Shown piece by piece: positions 54,237-63,664 of a DNA stretch of 64,000 bases. Source of the DNA: Zeaxanthinibacter sp. PT1 (GTDB lineage Bacteria > Bacteroidota > Bacteroidia > Flavobacteriales > Flavobacteriaceae). The translations under genes were made by a program, and so were the position numbers. Location of the stretch: NCBI RefSeq assembly GCF_028464225.1, contig NZ_JAQPCN010000007.1:1-64000 (forward strand), in the 5' to 3' direction. Each line of letters opens with the position of its first letter. Position 1 is the first letter of the stretch. The notes beneath the pieces are model-generated. The model saw only the letters and a program-made list of their open reading frames with translations, searched no databases and had not been told where the DNA came from.

Positions 54237-55223
54237 ATGGCAGATAAGATTAAAAAAATAGCAGTATTCACCTCGGGAGGAGATTCCCCAGGGATGAATG
54301 CGGCCATTCGTAGTGTGGTCAGGACATGTGCCTATTTAAAAGTAGAATGTCTGGCGATCTACCGTGGTTACCAAGGAATGATAGAAGGCGACTTTGTGCC
54401 CATGGATGCACGAAGTGTGAACAACATTATCAATAAAGGTGGAACCATCCTGAAATCCGCTCGATGTGACGAGTTTCGCACCAAGGAAGGTAGACAAAAG
54501 GCGTATGACCAATTGGTTGCCGCTGATGTAGATGCCTTCGTGGTTATTGGTGGTGATGGAAGTTTCAGAGGAGCCCAGGTCTTTAACGAGGAATTCGGAT
54601 TCCCGGTGATCGGAATTCCTGGTACTATTGATAACGATATTTTCGGAACCCGGTTTACCCTTGGTTTTGATACGGCTTTAAATACCGTGGTAGATGCAAT
54701 CGATAAGATCCGTGACACCGCCAGTTCTCATAACCGTTTGTTTTTTGTTGAGGTGATGGGCCGGGATGTTGGTCACATCGCATTGAATGCCGGGGTAGGA
54801 GCAGGAGCCGAAGAGGTACTTATTCCTGAACTTGATTTGGGACTGGAACGACTGCTGGAATCTCTGAAAAGAAGTAAGATATCCGGAAAATCATCCAGTA
54901 TAGTTGTGGTAGCTGAAGGGGATAAGACAGGGAAGAATGTATTTGAACTGAAGGAATACGTGGAAAGCCACTTACCAATTTACGATGTAAGGGTATCTGT
55001 ATTGGGGCATATGCAAAGAGGCGGGCCACCGTCTTGTTTTGACCGGGTATTGGCAAGTAGAATGGGAGTAAAGGCCGTAGAGACCTTATTGGAAGGGAAG
55101 TCGAGCCTAATGGTAGGAATCATAGATAACGAGATCGTATTAACACCTATCAGTGAAGCGATCAAAGGACATACAAAAATTGATCATGAACTTATTCGGG
55201 TATCCGATATCATGACCACCTAA
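54237..55223 (+). CDS. pfkA: ATP-dependent 6-phosphofructokinase
   Basis: 328 aa with the bacterial PfkA motifs GGDSPGMNAAIRSVVRT (about 14-30), VVIGGDGSFRGAQVF (about 101-115; Gly in the RGA position fits ATP use), PGTIDNDIFGTRFTLGFDTALN (about 123-145, catalytic Asp) and VEVMGRDVGHIALNAGVGAGAE. It phosphorylates fructose 6-phosphate. It is followed by gapA 27 bp downstream, and an 18-bp palindrome precedes it, so sugar-responsive control is likely. Confidence 0.96.
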   Translation: MADKIKKIAVFTSGGDSPGMNAAIRSVVRTCAYLKVECLAIYRGYQGMIEGDFVPMDARSVNNIINKGGTILKSARCDEFRTKEGRQKAYDQLVAADVDAFVVIGGDGSFRGAQVFNEEFGFPVIGIPGTIDNDIFGTRFTLGFDTALNTVVDAIDKIRDTASSHNRLFFVEVMGRDVGHIALNAGVGAGAEEVLIPELDLGLERLLESLKRSKISGKSSSIVVVAEGDKTGKNVFELKEYVESHLPIYDVRVSVLGHMQRGGPPSCFDRVLASRMGVKAVETLLEGKSSLMVGIIDNEIVLTPISEAIKGHTKIDHELIRVSDIMTT

Positions 55224-55238
55224 GAACATTAATTTTAA

Positions 55239-56252
<1,014 letters not shown>

Positions 56253-56268
56253 TATTAATGAACAGATG

Positions 56269-56316
56269 AAAATATCCTTAAAATGGGCATCTATTCGCTT
56301 GTTTTAAGGATATTTT
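56269..56316 (+). terminator. 15-bp inverted repeat after gapA
   Basis: AAAATATCCTTAAAA and TTTTAAGGATATTTT are perfect arms around an 18-nt loop, followed by AGTTTT. It lies 16 bp after the gapA stop and 20 bp before the kinase ATG, so it probably ends or attenuates the gapA transcript. Confidence 0.75.
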
Positions 56317-56335
56317 AGTTTTAAACTATTCCGAT

Positions 56336-57187
56336 ATGATTGTAATCGTAGATAGCGGGGCAACTAAGGCAGATTGGATTGCTCTTGATGATAAAGGGGA
56401 ACAGGTCTTTATGACGCAGACCCTGGGACTGAGTCCCGAAGTTCTTACACCTGAGGTGATTGTTGAACGCCTGGCCAATAATTTTGAGCTGTCAAAAAAC
56501 AGCAGGAAGGTTCGTCGTCTGCATTTCTACGGCGCCGGATGCGGAACCTTACGCATGAGGAAGTTCCTGAAGAAAATCTTCAAAGAATTTTTCCCCAATG
56601 CACAGGTCGAGGTCAAAGAAGATACCTATGCTGCCATCTATTCCACTACCAAGGTAGGGCACCAGGGGATTGTTTGTATTCTTGGAACAGGATCTAACTG
56701 TAGTTATTATGACGGGCATCAGCTATTCCAAAAGGTAATGTCCCTGGGCTATATCCCTATGGATGATGGAAGCGGGAATTTTTTCGGGCGAAAGTTGATC
56801 CGGGATTATTACTTTCATAAAATGCCACAGGACCTCGCGCTTAAATTCTCAAAAGAATACAACCTGGAGGCTGATGTCATCAAAGAGAACTTATACAAGA
56901 AGCCAAACCCGAATACCTACCTCGCAACCTTTGCCAGGTTCCTGGTAGAGAATAAAGAACATGCCTACAGTAAAGGAGTAATTGATAAAGGGCTACAGCA
57001 ATTTGTCAATAACTACATCATGCAATTTGAATTGGCGACAAAAGTGCCAATTCATTTTGTGGGTAGTATTGCCTGGTTCTTAAGAGATGAGCTCAAAGTG
57101 GTTATCGAAAGAAACGACCTGGTTCTGGGGGTGATCCGTCAAAGGCCAATCGAGGGACTTATGGAATTTCACAAACAGACTATTTAA
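56336..57187 (+). CDS. BadF/BadG/BcrA/BcrD-type kinase, N-acetylglucosamine kinase-like
   Basis: 283 aa of the actin-like ATPase fold. MIVIVDSGATKADWIALD (phosphate-1), LHFYGAGCGT, VCILGTGSNCSYYDG (phosphate-2), GYIPMDDGSGNFFGRKLIRD and HFVGSIAWFLRDEL (adenosine site) match the BadF/N-acetylglucosamine kinase group. It probably phosphorylates an amino sugar from wall recycling or the diet. It follows gapA after a terminator-like hairpin and overlaps the convergent ridA stop by 8 bp. Confidence 0.88.
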   Translation: MIVIVDSGATKADWIALDDKGEQVFMTQTLGLSPEVLTPEVIVERLANNFELSKNSRKVRRLHFYGAGCGTLRMRKFLKKIFKEFFPNAQVEVKEDTYAAIYSTTKVGHQGIVCILGTGSNCSYYDGHQLFQKVMSLGYIPMDDGSGNFFGRKLIRDYYFHKMPQDLALKFSKEYNLEADVIKENLYKKPNPNTYLATFARFLVENKEHAYSKGVIDKGLQQFVNNYIMQFELATKVPIHFVGSIAWFLRDELKVVIERNDLVLGVIRQRPIEGLMEFHKQTI

Positions 57188-57563
57188 CAGCGATTACCGA
57201 AATTTCTACGTTGACGAACTTAGGAAGCCGGGAAACCTCGACAGTCTCTCTTGCCGGAGCCGAGGCTGGATCAAAATAAGCGCCATAGGCGGTGTTGATC
57301 TCGGCAAACTGGTGCATATCCTTAATAAAAATTGTGCTTTTAACCACATTTTCAAAAGTCATCCCGGCTTCGGTCAGGATGGCTTTTAAATTTTCCATAA
57401 CCTGGGTGGTTTCTTGTTGGATACTTCCCTGGACCAGGTTCATGGTAGCTGGATCCAAGGCGATCTGTCCCGAAACAAAAAGAGTGTCATTGGAGAGAAT
57501 CGCCTGGTTGTAAGGCCCGATGGGCGCCGGAGCATTGGTAGTGTGAATGATCTTTTTATTCAT
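57180..57563 (-). CDS. ridA: RidA-family enamine/imine deaminase
   Basis: 127 aa from the ATG at 57563; an in-frame extension to 57629 adds 22 poorly conserved residues and is not used. The YjgF/RidA fold is plain: TTNAPAPIGPYNQAILSND, VSGQIALDPATMNLVQGSIQ, QVMENLKAILTEAGMTFENV, and APARETVEVSRLPK (Arg that binds the substrate carboxylate). It destroys reactive enamines made by PLP enzymes. It reads away from the tandem repeat array upstream. Confidence 0.93.
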   Translation of the reverse strand: MNKKIIHTTNAPAPIGPYNQAILSNDTLFVSGQIALDPATMNLVQGSIQQETTQVMENLKAILTEAGMTFENVVKSTIFIKDMHQFAEINTAYGAYFDPASAPARETVEVSRLPKFVNVEISVIAVK

Positions 57564-57645
57564 TGCGTTAGCGTTAGGGGATAAATGTAGTGACAACGAC
57601 TCAAAGAGACAAGATGAGAAATTGAACATTTTTTGGGGAGGGACA

Positions 57646-57673
57646 TACTGTCAACTGTCAACTGCAAACTGTC
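57646..57673 (+). repeat. heptamer tandem array (AACTGTC)
   Basis: Four consecutive 7-mers: TACTGTC, AACTGTC, AACTGCA, AACTGTC. It lies immediately before the 274-bp units. The period and the AACT core resemble the CCAAACT arrays inside the units and the decayed array at 143-196. Confidence 0.7.
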
Positions 57674-57678
57674 TCCTT

Positions 57679-58472
57679 GGGGTTCTTAACCCCGCCCCGG
57701 TCATAAGTTAATTGTTTTCAATGCAGAAAGCCTGCAGTGGGATATCTTTAGTTACAGGGTTATAGGGTTACAAGGGGACAAAGTTACAAAGGTACATAGG
57801 TTCATAGGGACATAGGGACAGAGGTAAAGAATGACTGAGGGTAGAAAGTATCACAACTGGTCTACCCATGAGTAGCAACTACTAATTGATTAGCAGTATA
57901 CACCAAACTCCAAACTCCAAACTCCAAACTCCAATCACCATACTGCAACCCCGGGGTTCTTAACCCCGCCCCGGTCATAAGTTAATTGTTTTAAATGCAG
58001 AAAGCATGCAGTGGGATATTTTTAGTTACAGGGTTACAGGGTTACAGGGGGACAAAGTTACAGAGGTACATAGGTACATAGGGAAATAGGGACAGAGGTA
58101 AAGAATGACTGAGGGTAGAAAGTATCACAACTGGTCTACCCATGAGTAGCAACTACTAATTGATTAGCAGTATACACCAAACTCCAAACTCCAAACTCCA
58201 AACTCCAATCACCATACTGCAACCCCGGGGTTCTTAACCCCGCCCCGGTCATAAGTTAATTGTTTTCAATGCAGAAAGCCTGCAGTGGGATATTTTTAGT
58301 TACAGGGTTACAAGGGGACAAAGTTACAAAGGTACAAAGGTACATAGGGACATAGGGACAGAGTGACTGAGGGTGGAAAGTATCATAACTGGTCTACCCA
58401 TGAGTATCAACTACTAATTGATTAGCAGTAAACCCCAAACTCCAAACTCCAATCATCATACTGCAACCCAGG
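57679..58472. repeat. tandem array of a 274-bp unit (three copies)
   Basis: Copies start at 57679, 57953 and 58227 with a period of exactly 274 bp; the third ends near 58472 after about 246 bp. Identity is about 90-95% by eye. Each copy has, in order: the GC-rich inverted repeat GGGGTTCTTAACCCCGCCCC with GGTCATAAGTTAATTG, a TGCAG/CTGCA hairpin (altered in copy 2), an irregular 8-10 bp array of GTTACAGG/ACATAGGG words, the phrase CTGGTCTACCCATGAGTA, and CCAAACT heptamers (4, 4 and 2 copies at 57903, 58177 and 58435). There is no coding frame. It fills the 933-bp gap between ridA and lptD. Confidence 0.9.
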
Positions 58473-58496
58473 GTTGTGGTTTAAAGCAGTTTAAGT

Positions 58497-61199
58497 TTAT
58501 CTTCTTGGCGGCTGACTGCGATTCTCCCATTTCAGGTCGCTCAGGAGAGAGCTCTTAATTCCAATAAAGAAATACCAGCGTTCGTATTGCCCGAAGGGAG
58601 TCCAGTCAAAATTCAGCCGGAAACTCTTAAGGTCCCGTTCAAAACGTAACTGGGTTACCGAAAACCCCTTTCTCTTTATATCATAACCAGACGATACGCC
58701 AACAGACCATCTTGGCGCCGGAGTTATGTTCCCCGAGAACATGATCGAATGGTTGGTGAATTCGTTCTGCCGGTTGCTATTGCTGTAGGTTACGGCGTAC
58801 TGAAGCCTGAGATCCCAGGGAATTTTGGTGCCGTATACCGGGTTCTCAATATCGTCCTCATCCCGGTCCTTAAAAGCACTCTCGTTAAAATCGTTGGCCT
58901 TACCAAAAAGATCGTCCGTTCTTCCCCCACTGGCAGCAACATAATTTTCCCCGTCATAAGGGTCTTCACTTACCGGTTGATCATCGCGCTTAAAATCGGC
59001 GCTGCTGATGGAATACCCGATGTTGGCCCTTGCCGAAGTAAGCCTCAATAATCCGCCGCCATTATTTACGTTAAATGTGTTGATCCTTCGCCCGTTATTA
59101 TCAATCGCGTATGGGTCCAGGTTGGCCCCGAAGTTTACATTCATCTTGTTCTTAAACAAGGTGGTCCCCCCTGTAAGGCTTATAGGACTTAACTTAAGAG
59201 AATCAGCTTCCAGGTTGTAGCTAGTAGAAAGGTTGAAACTATTGAGTAACATCACCTTTTTAGGTTCGGTTACAGTACTGTCCTTATCTCTTACTTTGGC
59301 TTCTAGCGAGTTGGCCAACGAAAAGCTGAGTGAATTGGATTTTCCTAATCTGGGTGCACCGTATAATGTGTTTTGAAACCGGCTGTACTGCACGGGTAGA
59401 CCGGTGGCATCATTGATGTATTCATCGTAGAACTGATCAAAGGAAGGGGCGTATCCATAGCTGACGCTGGGTCTGACCACGTGTCTTATAGCCTGTAACT
59501 TCTTATCCTCTCCAAAATTGAAGGTACCGTATAGTGTAGTACCCATACTGGCGCTTAAATTGTATTGGTTGTACCTGTCAAAACCATTAATCGTATCGGT
59601 GACCACGGTGCCTGTCCCGCTGTCAAACGATTGTTCAAAGGTTTGCAGGGTCCAGATGTCTTCATAAGAACCTCCCAGGGTAACGCTTAGATGTTTAGCC
59701 ACCTTAAAATTGGTCGCTATAGGAATTCGATGCCGGGCCCCAATTTTTGCGTTATCAAACATCCGGGCACTGAGGAAATCCTCATCCGTTGTGCGGATAC
59801 TATTCCTGGCATTGAGATCATATTGAAAGTTGATGTTTTCCAGGGCTCCCTTCTTTATATTTCCTCGTTTCGCCAAAGGGAAGATACGCTCCATACTGGC
59901 CTGCAGGGTGGGGAGTGTAAGATCAACTACATTGGTGTTGGTGTTCTGGTTATGAGTGGCTGTTAGACTCATGTTTACCGACGGATATTCCGGGAAAGTC
60001 TTTGAATACGAAATTGAGGACGATAGGTTATTTACCTGGGTATTAGGTAAATTCTGTTGCAGGAGCGAGTTCCGATAATATTGACTGCTTCCCAGGTTAA
60101 CCGATGCCGAAAGCCTGGAATTAGGATTGGCCTTCGGGTCTTGTGAATGGCTGATCTGGATGTTATATATGGTACCACGACTGTAATCGTCAAATCCTCG
60201 CTGACTGGTGACTTGGTTCTCATAGCGGAAATTGATATTCCCTCTATAGGCATATCGTTTGGCGTAGACAGACTGTCCCCTTAAACCATAGCTTCCATTG
60301 GTGTATAGGTCTCCTGTGAGCGTCAGATCCACATAGTCATTAATGGGAAGGTAGTAGCCCCCATTCTGCAGAAAGTAGCCCCTGTTGGGATCATTTCCGA
60401 AAGTTGGCATCATCACCCCGGCCGTTCTTCCTACTGTCAAAGGGAAGTATGCAAAGGGCAGGGCAATAGGGGTGGGGACATCAACGATATATAAATTACT
60501 GAACCCGGCAATGACTTTCTTTTTTGGAACAAATTTAGCCTTCCTGATCCTGATGTAATAATCGGGATCTATGGTGTCTTTGGAGGTGGTTAGTTTACCC
60601 TCACTCAGGAAATAGACCGAATCATTTTCTTTTTTGGTGATCTGTGCATAAACCTTCATGGCGTCGCTGCCTAAGGCACCTAGACCGGCTTGTTGCTCTG
60701 AACGCGAATTAAAGATCAGGGCCTTCTCTGTATCAAAGTTAAACCGGATTGAATCCGGGATTACCACGTTCTCACCTTGCTTAAAGTAAGGAAGCTGGGT
60801 ATAATTACCCAGTGAATCCTTGATTCTACCGGCATAAACTTCGTTCTTGGCGTAATCCATGACGATAATGCCTGCCTTTAATTCGGTATCCTGGTAATAT
60901 ATCTCGGCTTCGTTATATAGATAGATCTTCTGTTCTTTCTGACTTAGCTTCACATAATCTTTGGCCTTATATTTGATCTTACCCAGTAGGGCATTGGGAT
61001 CAGGCGGTAAGGTGTCCGATTGAACAGAATCAACAGGGATACTGTCCTTTACGATGTTTGCAGGAAGCACAGGGGCACTAATCGAATCCCGCTCAGCTTT
61101 AATAGGAAGAGACTTAATTCTGTCTTCCTGTGACCATAAGGAGGAGGTGCTAACTAAAATCAGCCATAGGAGCAGTAGAAAATGTTTATTTGATTGCAA
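58497..61199 (-). CDS. lptD: LptD-type LPS-assembly outer-membrane protein
   Basis: 900 aa if it starts at the TTG at 61199 (MQSNKHFLLLLWLILVSTSS, cleavage near LWSQ); a longer in-frame version begins at 61289. The N-terminal OstA-like part (about 70-240; YKAKDYVKLSQKEQKIYLYN, GIIVMDYAKNEVYA) is followed by a large beta-barrel with FPLTVGRTAGVMMPTFGNDP, and ends in an aromatic strand. It delivers LPS to the outer leaflet. No ATG lies near the expected start. It is divergent from the amidase gene. Confidence 0.9.
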   Translation of the reverse strand: MQSNKHFLLLLWLILVSTSSLWSQEDRIKSLPIKAERDSISAPVLPANIVKDSIPVDSVQSDTLPPDPNALLGKIKYKAKDYVKLSQKEQKIYLYNEAEIYYQDTELKAGIIVMDYAKNEVYAGRIKDSLGNYTQLPYFKQGENVVIPDSIRFNFDTEKALIFNSRSEQQAGLGALGSDAMKVYAQITKKENDSVYFLSEGKLTTSKDTIDPDYYIRIRKAKFVPKKKVIAGFSNLYIVDVPTPIALPFAYFPLTVGRTAGVMMPTFGNDPNRGYFLQNGGYYLPINDYVDLTLTGDLYTNGSYGLRGQSVYAKRYAYRGNINFRYENQVTSQRGFDDYSRGTIYNIQISHSQDPKANPNSRLSASVNLGSSQYYRNSLLQQNLPNTQVNNLSSSISYSKTFPEYPSVNMSLTATHNQNTNTNVVDLTLPTLQASMERIFPLAKRGNIKKGALENINFQYDLNARNSIRTTDEDFLSARMFDNAKIGARHRIPIATNFKVAKHLSVTLGGSYEDIWTLQTFEQSFDSGTGTVVTDTINGFDRYNQYNLSASMGTTLYGTFNFGEDKKLQAIRHVVRPSVSYGYAPSFDQFYDEYINDATGLPVQYSRFQNTLYGAPRLGKSNSLSFSLANSLEAKVRDKDSTVTEPKKVMLLNSFNLSTSYNLEADSLKLSPISLTGGTTLFKNKMNVNFGANLDPYAIDNNGRRINTFNVNNGGGLLRLTSARANIGYSISSADFKRDDQPVSEDPYDGENYVAASGGRTDDLFGKANDFNESAFKDRDEDDIENPVYGTKIPWDLRLQYAVTYSNSNRQNEFTNHSIMFSGNITPAPRWSVGVSSGYDIKRKGFSVTQLRFERDLKSFRLNFDWTPFGQYERWYFFIGIKSSLLSDLKWENRSQPPRR

Positions 61200-61330
61200 T
61201 GCTTTAAATCCTATTTTTGTACTGATTCGGCTTGATTCTCGGGGCTCAAACTTACATATATTTTTTATTCTGCCGGGCGCAGACAACATAATTTTAACCT
61301 GGGGATAAGGCCAGAAATAACCAAATTACT

Positions 61331-62620
61331 ATGCAAATTAAAAGGTTTTTTTTCATACCATTTCTAGTAGTCACCCTACTCCTGTTGTCATTTGACAGGG
61401 TTCCTGATTTGATTATGAACGATGACCCCTTTATAGTGGTGCTAGATGCCGGGCATGGGGGGCACGATCCGGGGAACCTCGGAAATGGCTATATGGAGAA
61501 GAATATTGCCCTCAATATAGCATTAAAGGCCGGTGACTATCTGTCAAAACAGTCCGGTGTTAAAGTAATCTATACGAGGGATGACGATACTTTCGTGGAC
61601 CTTTATAAGCGAGGTGAGATCGCCAATAAAGCAAAAGCCGATCTTTTCGTATCTATTCATTGCGACTCCCATTCTTCAGATGCTCATGGTGCAGGAACTT
61701 TTGTTTTGGGATTGCATGCCAATGAACAGAATTTCGAGATCGCCAAAAAGGAAAACTCCGTTATCTACCTCGAGGATAACTACGAGGCCAGGTATTCTGA
61801 ATACGATATAAATTCACCCGAATCTATTATTGGTCTGACGATCATGCAGGAAGAATTCCTTGATCAGAGTATCTTACTGGCTAAGTTGATGCAGGAGAAT
61901 TTTTCGCAAAGTTTAAAACGAAATGACCGTAAGGTAAAGCAGGCCGGGTTTATAGTGCTGCATCAAACTTTTATGCCAAGTGTTCTCGTGGAGACCGGCT
62001 TTCTTACCAACAGATCTGAAGGTAGCTACCTGAATTCTAATAAAGGCCAGTCCGAAATGGGGAAGGCTATAGCGGATGCTATCATAAAATATAAGAGCAA
62101 TGTTCGTGCGTTCCCGGATAACGCTCCTGTCATTACTTCTGTACCGGACCCGGAATCTGCAGAAGTCGCGAAAGAACAGCAGGAAACCGTTGCGGTTGAG
62201 AAAAAGCAGACCCCAAGTAGCCAACCTCAAAATGCTTCAACAACCGTAGCCAAAACGCAGATCAAGGAGGAAAAACCTGTGCAGACAAAAGCTGCAACGA
62301 CACCGTCAAAGGAGGAAACTAAGAAAAACAGAGAAGAAAAGACCAAAGCAAAGCAGTCGGTATCTTTTAAAGTACAATTACTTGCGAGTAGTAAGAATAT
62401 ACCCTTAGAACCAGGAGAATTTAATGGGTTAGGAAAATTGTCAAAAGAGCCATTTCAGGATCTTTTCAGGTACTTTTACGGTAACACTAATTCCTATGAC
62501 GAAGCTAAATTGCTTAAAGCCAACGCCGACCAGAAGGGATTTAACACTTCTTTCATTGTGGCTTATAAGGACGGAAAAAGAATTTCGGTGACCAAAGCGC
62601 TGGAATACCTCTCTGAATAA
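61331..62620 (+). CDS. N-acetylmuramoyl-L-alanine amidase with SPOR-like C-terminus
   Basis: 429 aa. Signal peptide or anchor (about 1-22), then the Amidase_3 zinc domain: VVLDAGHGGHDPGNLGNGYM EKNIAL (His42, Glu56), VSIHCDSHSS (His110) and SVLVETGFLTNRSEG (catalytic Glu). A low-complexity Lys/Gln/Thr linker (about 275-335) leads to a SPOR-like domain (SFKVQLLASSKNIPLEPGEF to the end). It splits septal peptidoglycan at cell division. The following mlaD gene is on the same strand. Confidence 0.94.
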   Translation: MQIKRFFFIPFLVVTLLLLSFDRVPDLIMNDDPFIVVLDAGHGGHDPGNLGNGYMEKNIALNIALKAGDYLSKQSGVKVIYTRDDDTFVDLYKRGEIANKAKADLFVSIHCDSHSSDAHGAGTFVLGLHANEQNFEIAKKENSVIYLEDNYEARYSEYDINSPESIIGLTIMQEEFLDQSILLAKLMQENFSQSLKRNDRKVKQAGFIVLHQTFMPSVLVETGFLTNRSEGSYLNSNKGQSEMGKAIADAIIKYKSNVRAFPDNAPVITSVPDPESAEVAKEQQETVAVEKKQTPSSQPQNASTTVAKTQIKEEKPVQTKAATTPSKEETKKNREEKTKAKQSVSFKVQLLASSKNIPLEPGEFNGLGKLSKEPFQDLFRYFYGNTNSYDEAKLLKANADQKGFNTSFIVAYKDGKRISVTKALEYLSE

Positions 62621-62676
62621 TAGGAGGTCTTCGAAAAATTATTTCTAATTTTGTTAGGAACCCAAAAAAAAATCGC

Positions 62677-63654
62677 TTGAAATTATCCAGGGAAATTAAA
62701 ACAGGAATAATCGTTATCGGCGGAATCCTGTTGTTCATGTTAGGTTTCAGCTATCTTAAGTCAAGCCCTCTATTTGATAATAGCAAAACCTTTTACGCAG
62801 TCTACAAAAATGTAGGGGGATTGCAGCCTGGAACTCAGGTAAGTATTAACGGCTTCACAGTAGGGACAGTGAATGGGATAAAATTCAAGGATGCTACCGG
62901 GAACCTCGTGGTTACCTTCTCGGTGGACAATAAGTTCGAGTTTTCTCAAAACAGTACTGCTGAGCTTTATGATACCGGGATCATCGGAGGAAAAGGAATT
63001 CAGATTCACCCGGTCTTTGACGGAGCCCCTATGGCAAAGTCAGGAGATACCCTACCGTCCAATACCCGCCCGGGGCTTACCGATTTAGTGCAGCAAAAAC
63101 TTTCTCCTTTACAGATGAAGGTAGAGGGTGCAGTCAGTAATGCCGATTCTCTGCTGGCTAATGTAAACGAAGTTCTGGATGCGGATACTAAAAAAAATCT
63201 CAGGGAGACCATACGCGGCCTTAATGCGGTAGTTGGCAGTTTTCAGCAGAGTGCCAATACCCTGAATAACATTCTGGAGGAAAACAAATCCGGACTGGAC
63301 AGTTCTATCACTAATTTTAATACCATGACCACGAACCTTGCCGAGGTGTCCGGTACTTTGGCCGAAGCAGACTTGGGTGCAACCATTGCCAAATTAGAGA
63401 CCACCGTAGCCAACCTGGATAAGGTACTTGCCAAAATAGAACAGGGTGACGGATCTCTGGGGAAGCTGGTCAATGATAAAGTACTTTACAATAACTTAAG
63501 TAGTGCCTCGCAGGAATTGGAATTATTACTGCAGGATTTTCGCCTGAACCCAAAACGATATGTGAATGTCTCGGTTTTTGGGAAAAAACAAAAGGAGTAT
63601 ACACTACCTGAAAACGACCCGGCAGAACCTTTGAAAGAATCAGAGAATAACTAG
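62677..63654 (+). CDS. MlaD/MCE-family lipid-transport protein
   Basis: 325 aa from a TTG at 62677 (MKLSREIKTGIIVIGGILLF), which gives the typical flavobacterial MlaD start. One N-terminal TM helix, an MCE domain (about 35-120; FYAVYKNVGGLQPGTQVSIN GFTVG; YDTGIIGGKGIQIHP), then a long coiled-coil tail (about 140-300). It forms periplasmic rings that move phospholipids between membranes, with MlaE/F partners not in this window. No in-frame ATG is available close by. Confidence 0.9.
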   Translation: MKLSREIKTGIIVIGGILLFMLGFSYLKSSPLFDNSKTFYAVYKNVGGLQPGTQVSINGFTVGTVNGIKFKDATGNLVVTFSVDNKFEFSQNSTAELYDTGIIGGKGIQIHPVFDGAPMAKSGDTLPSNTRPGLTDLVQQKLSPLQMKVEGAVSNADSLLANVNEVLDADTKKNLRETIRGLNAVVGSFQQSANTLNNILEENKSGLDSSITNFNTMTTNLAEVSGTLAEADLGATIAKLETTVANLDKVLAKIEQGDGSLGKLVNDKVLYNNLSSASQELELLLQDFRLNPKRYVNVSVFGKKQKEYTLPENDPAEPLKESENN

Positions 63655-63664
63655 ATACCTGATA

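Noticed and set aside
57564-57629. 22-residue extension of RidA
   Set aside because: RidA proteins are about 125-130 aa and begin near the ATG at 57563; the extension is not family-like.
57646-58472. CRISPR array
   Set aside because: The period is 274 bp, the whole unit is repeated, there are no unique spacers, and no cas genes are nearby.
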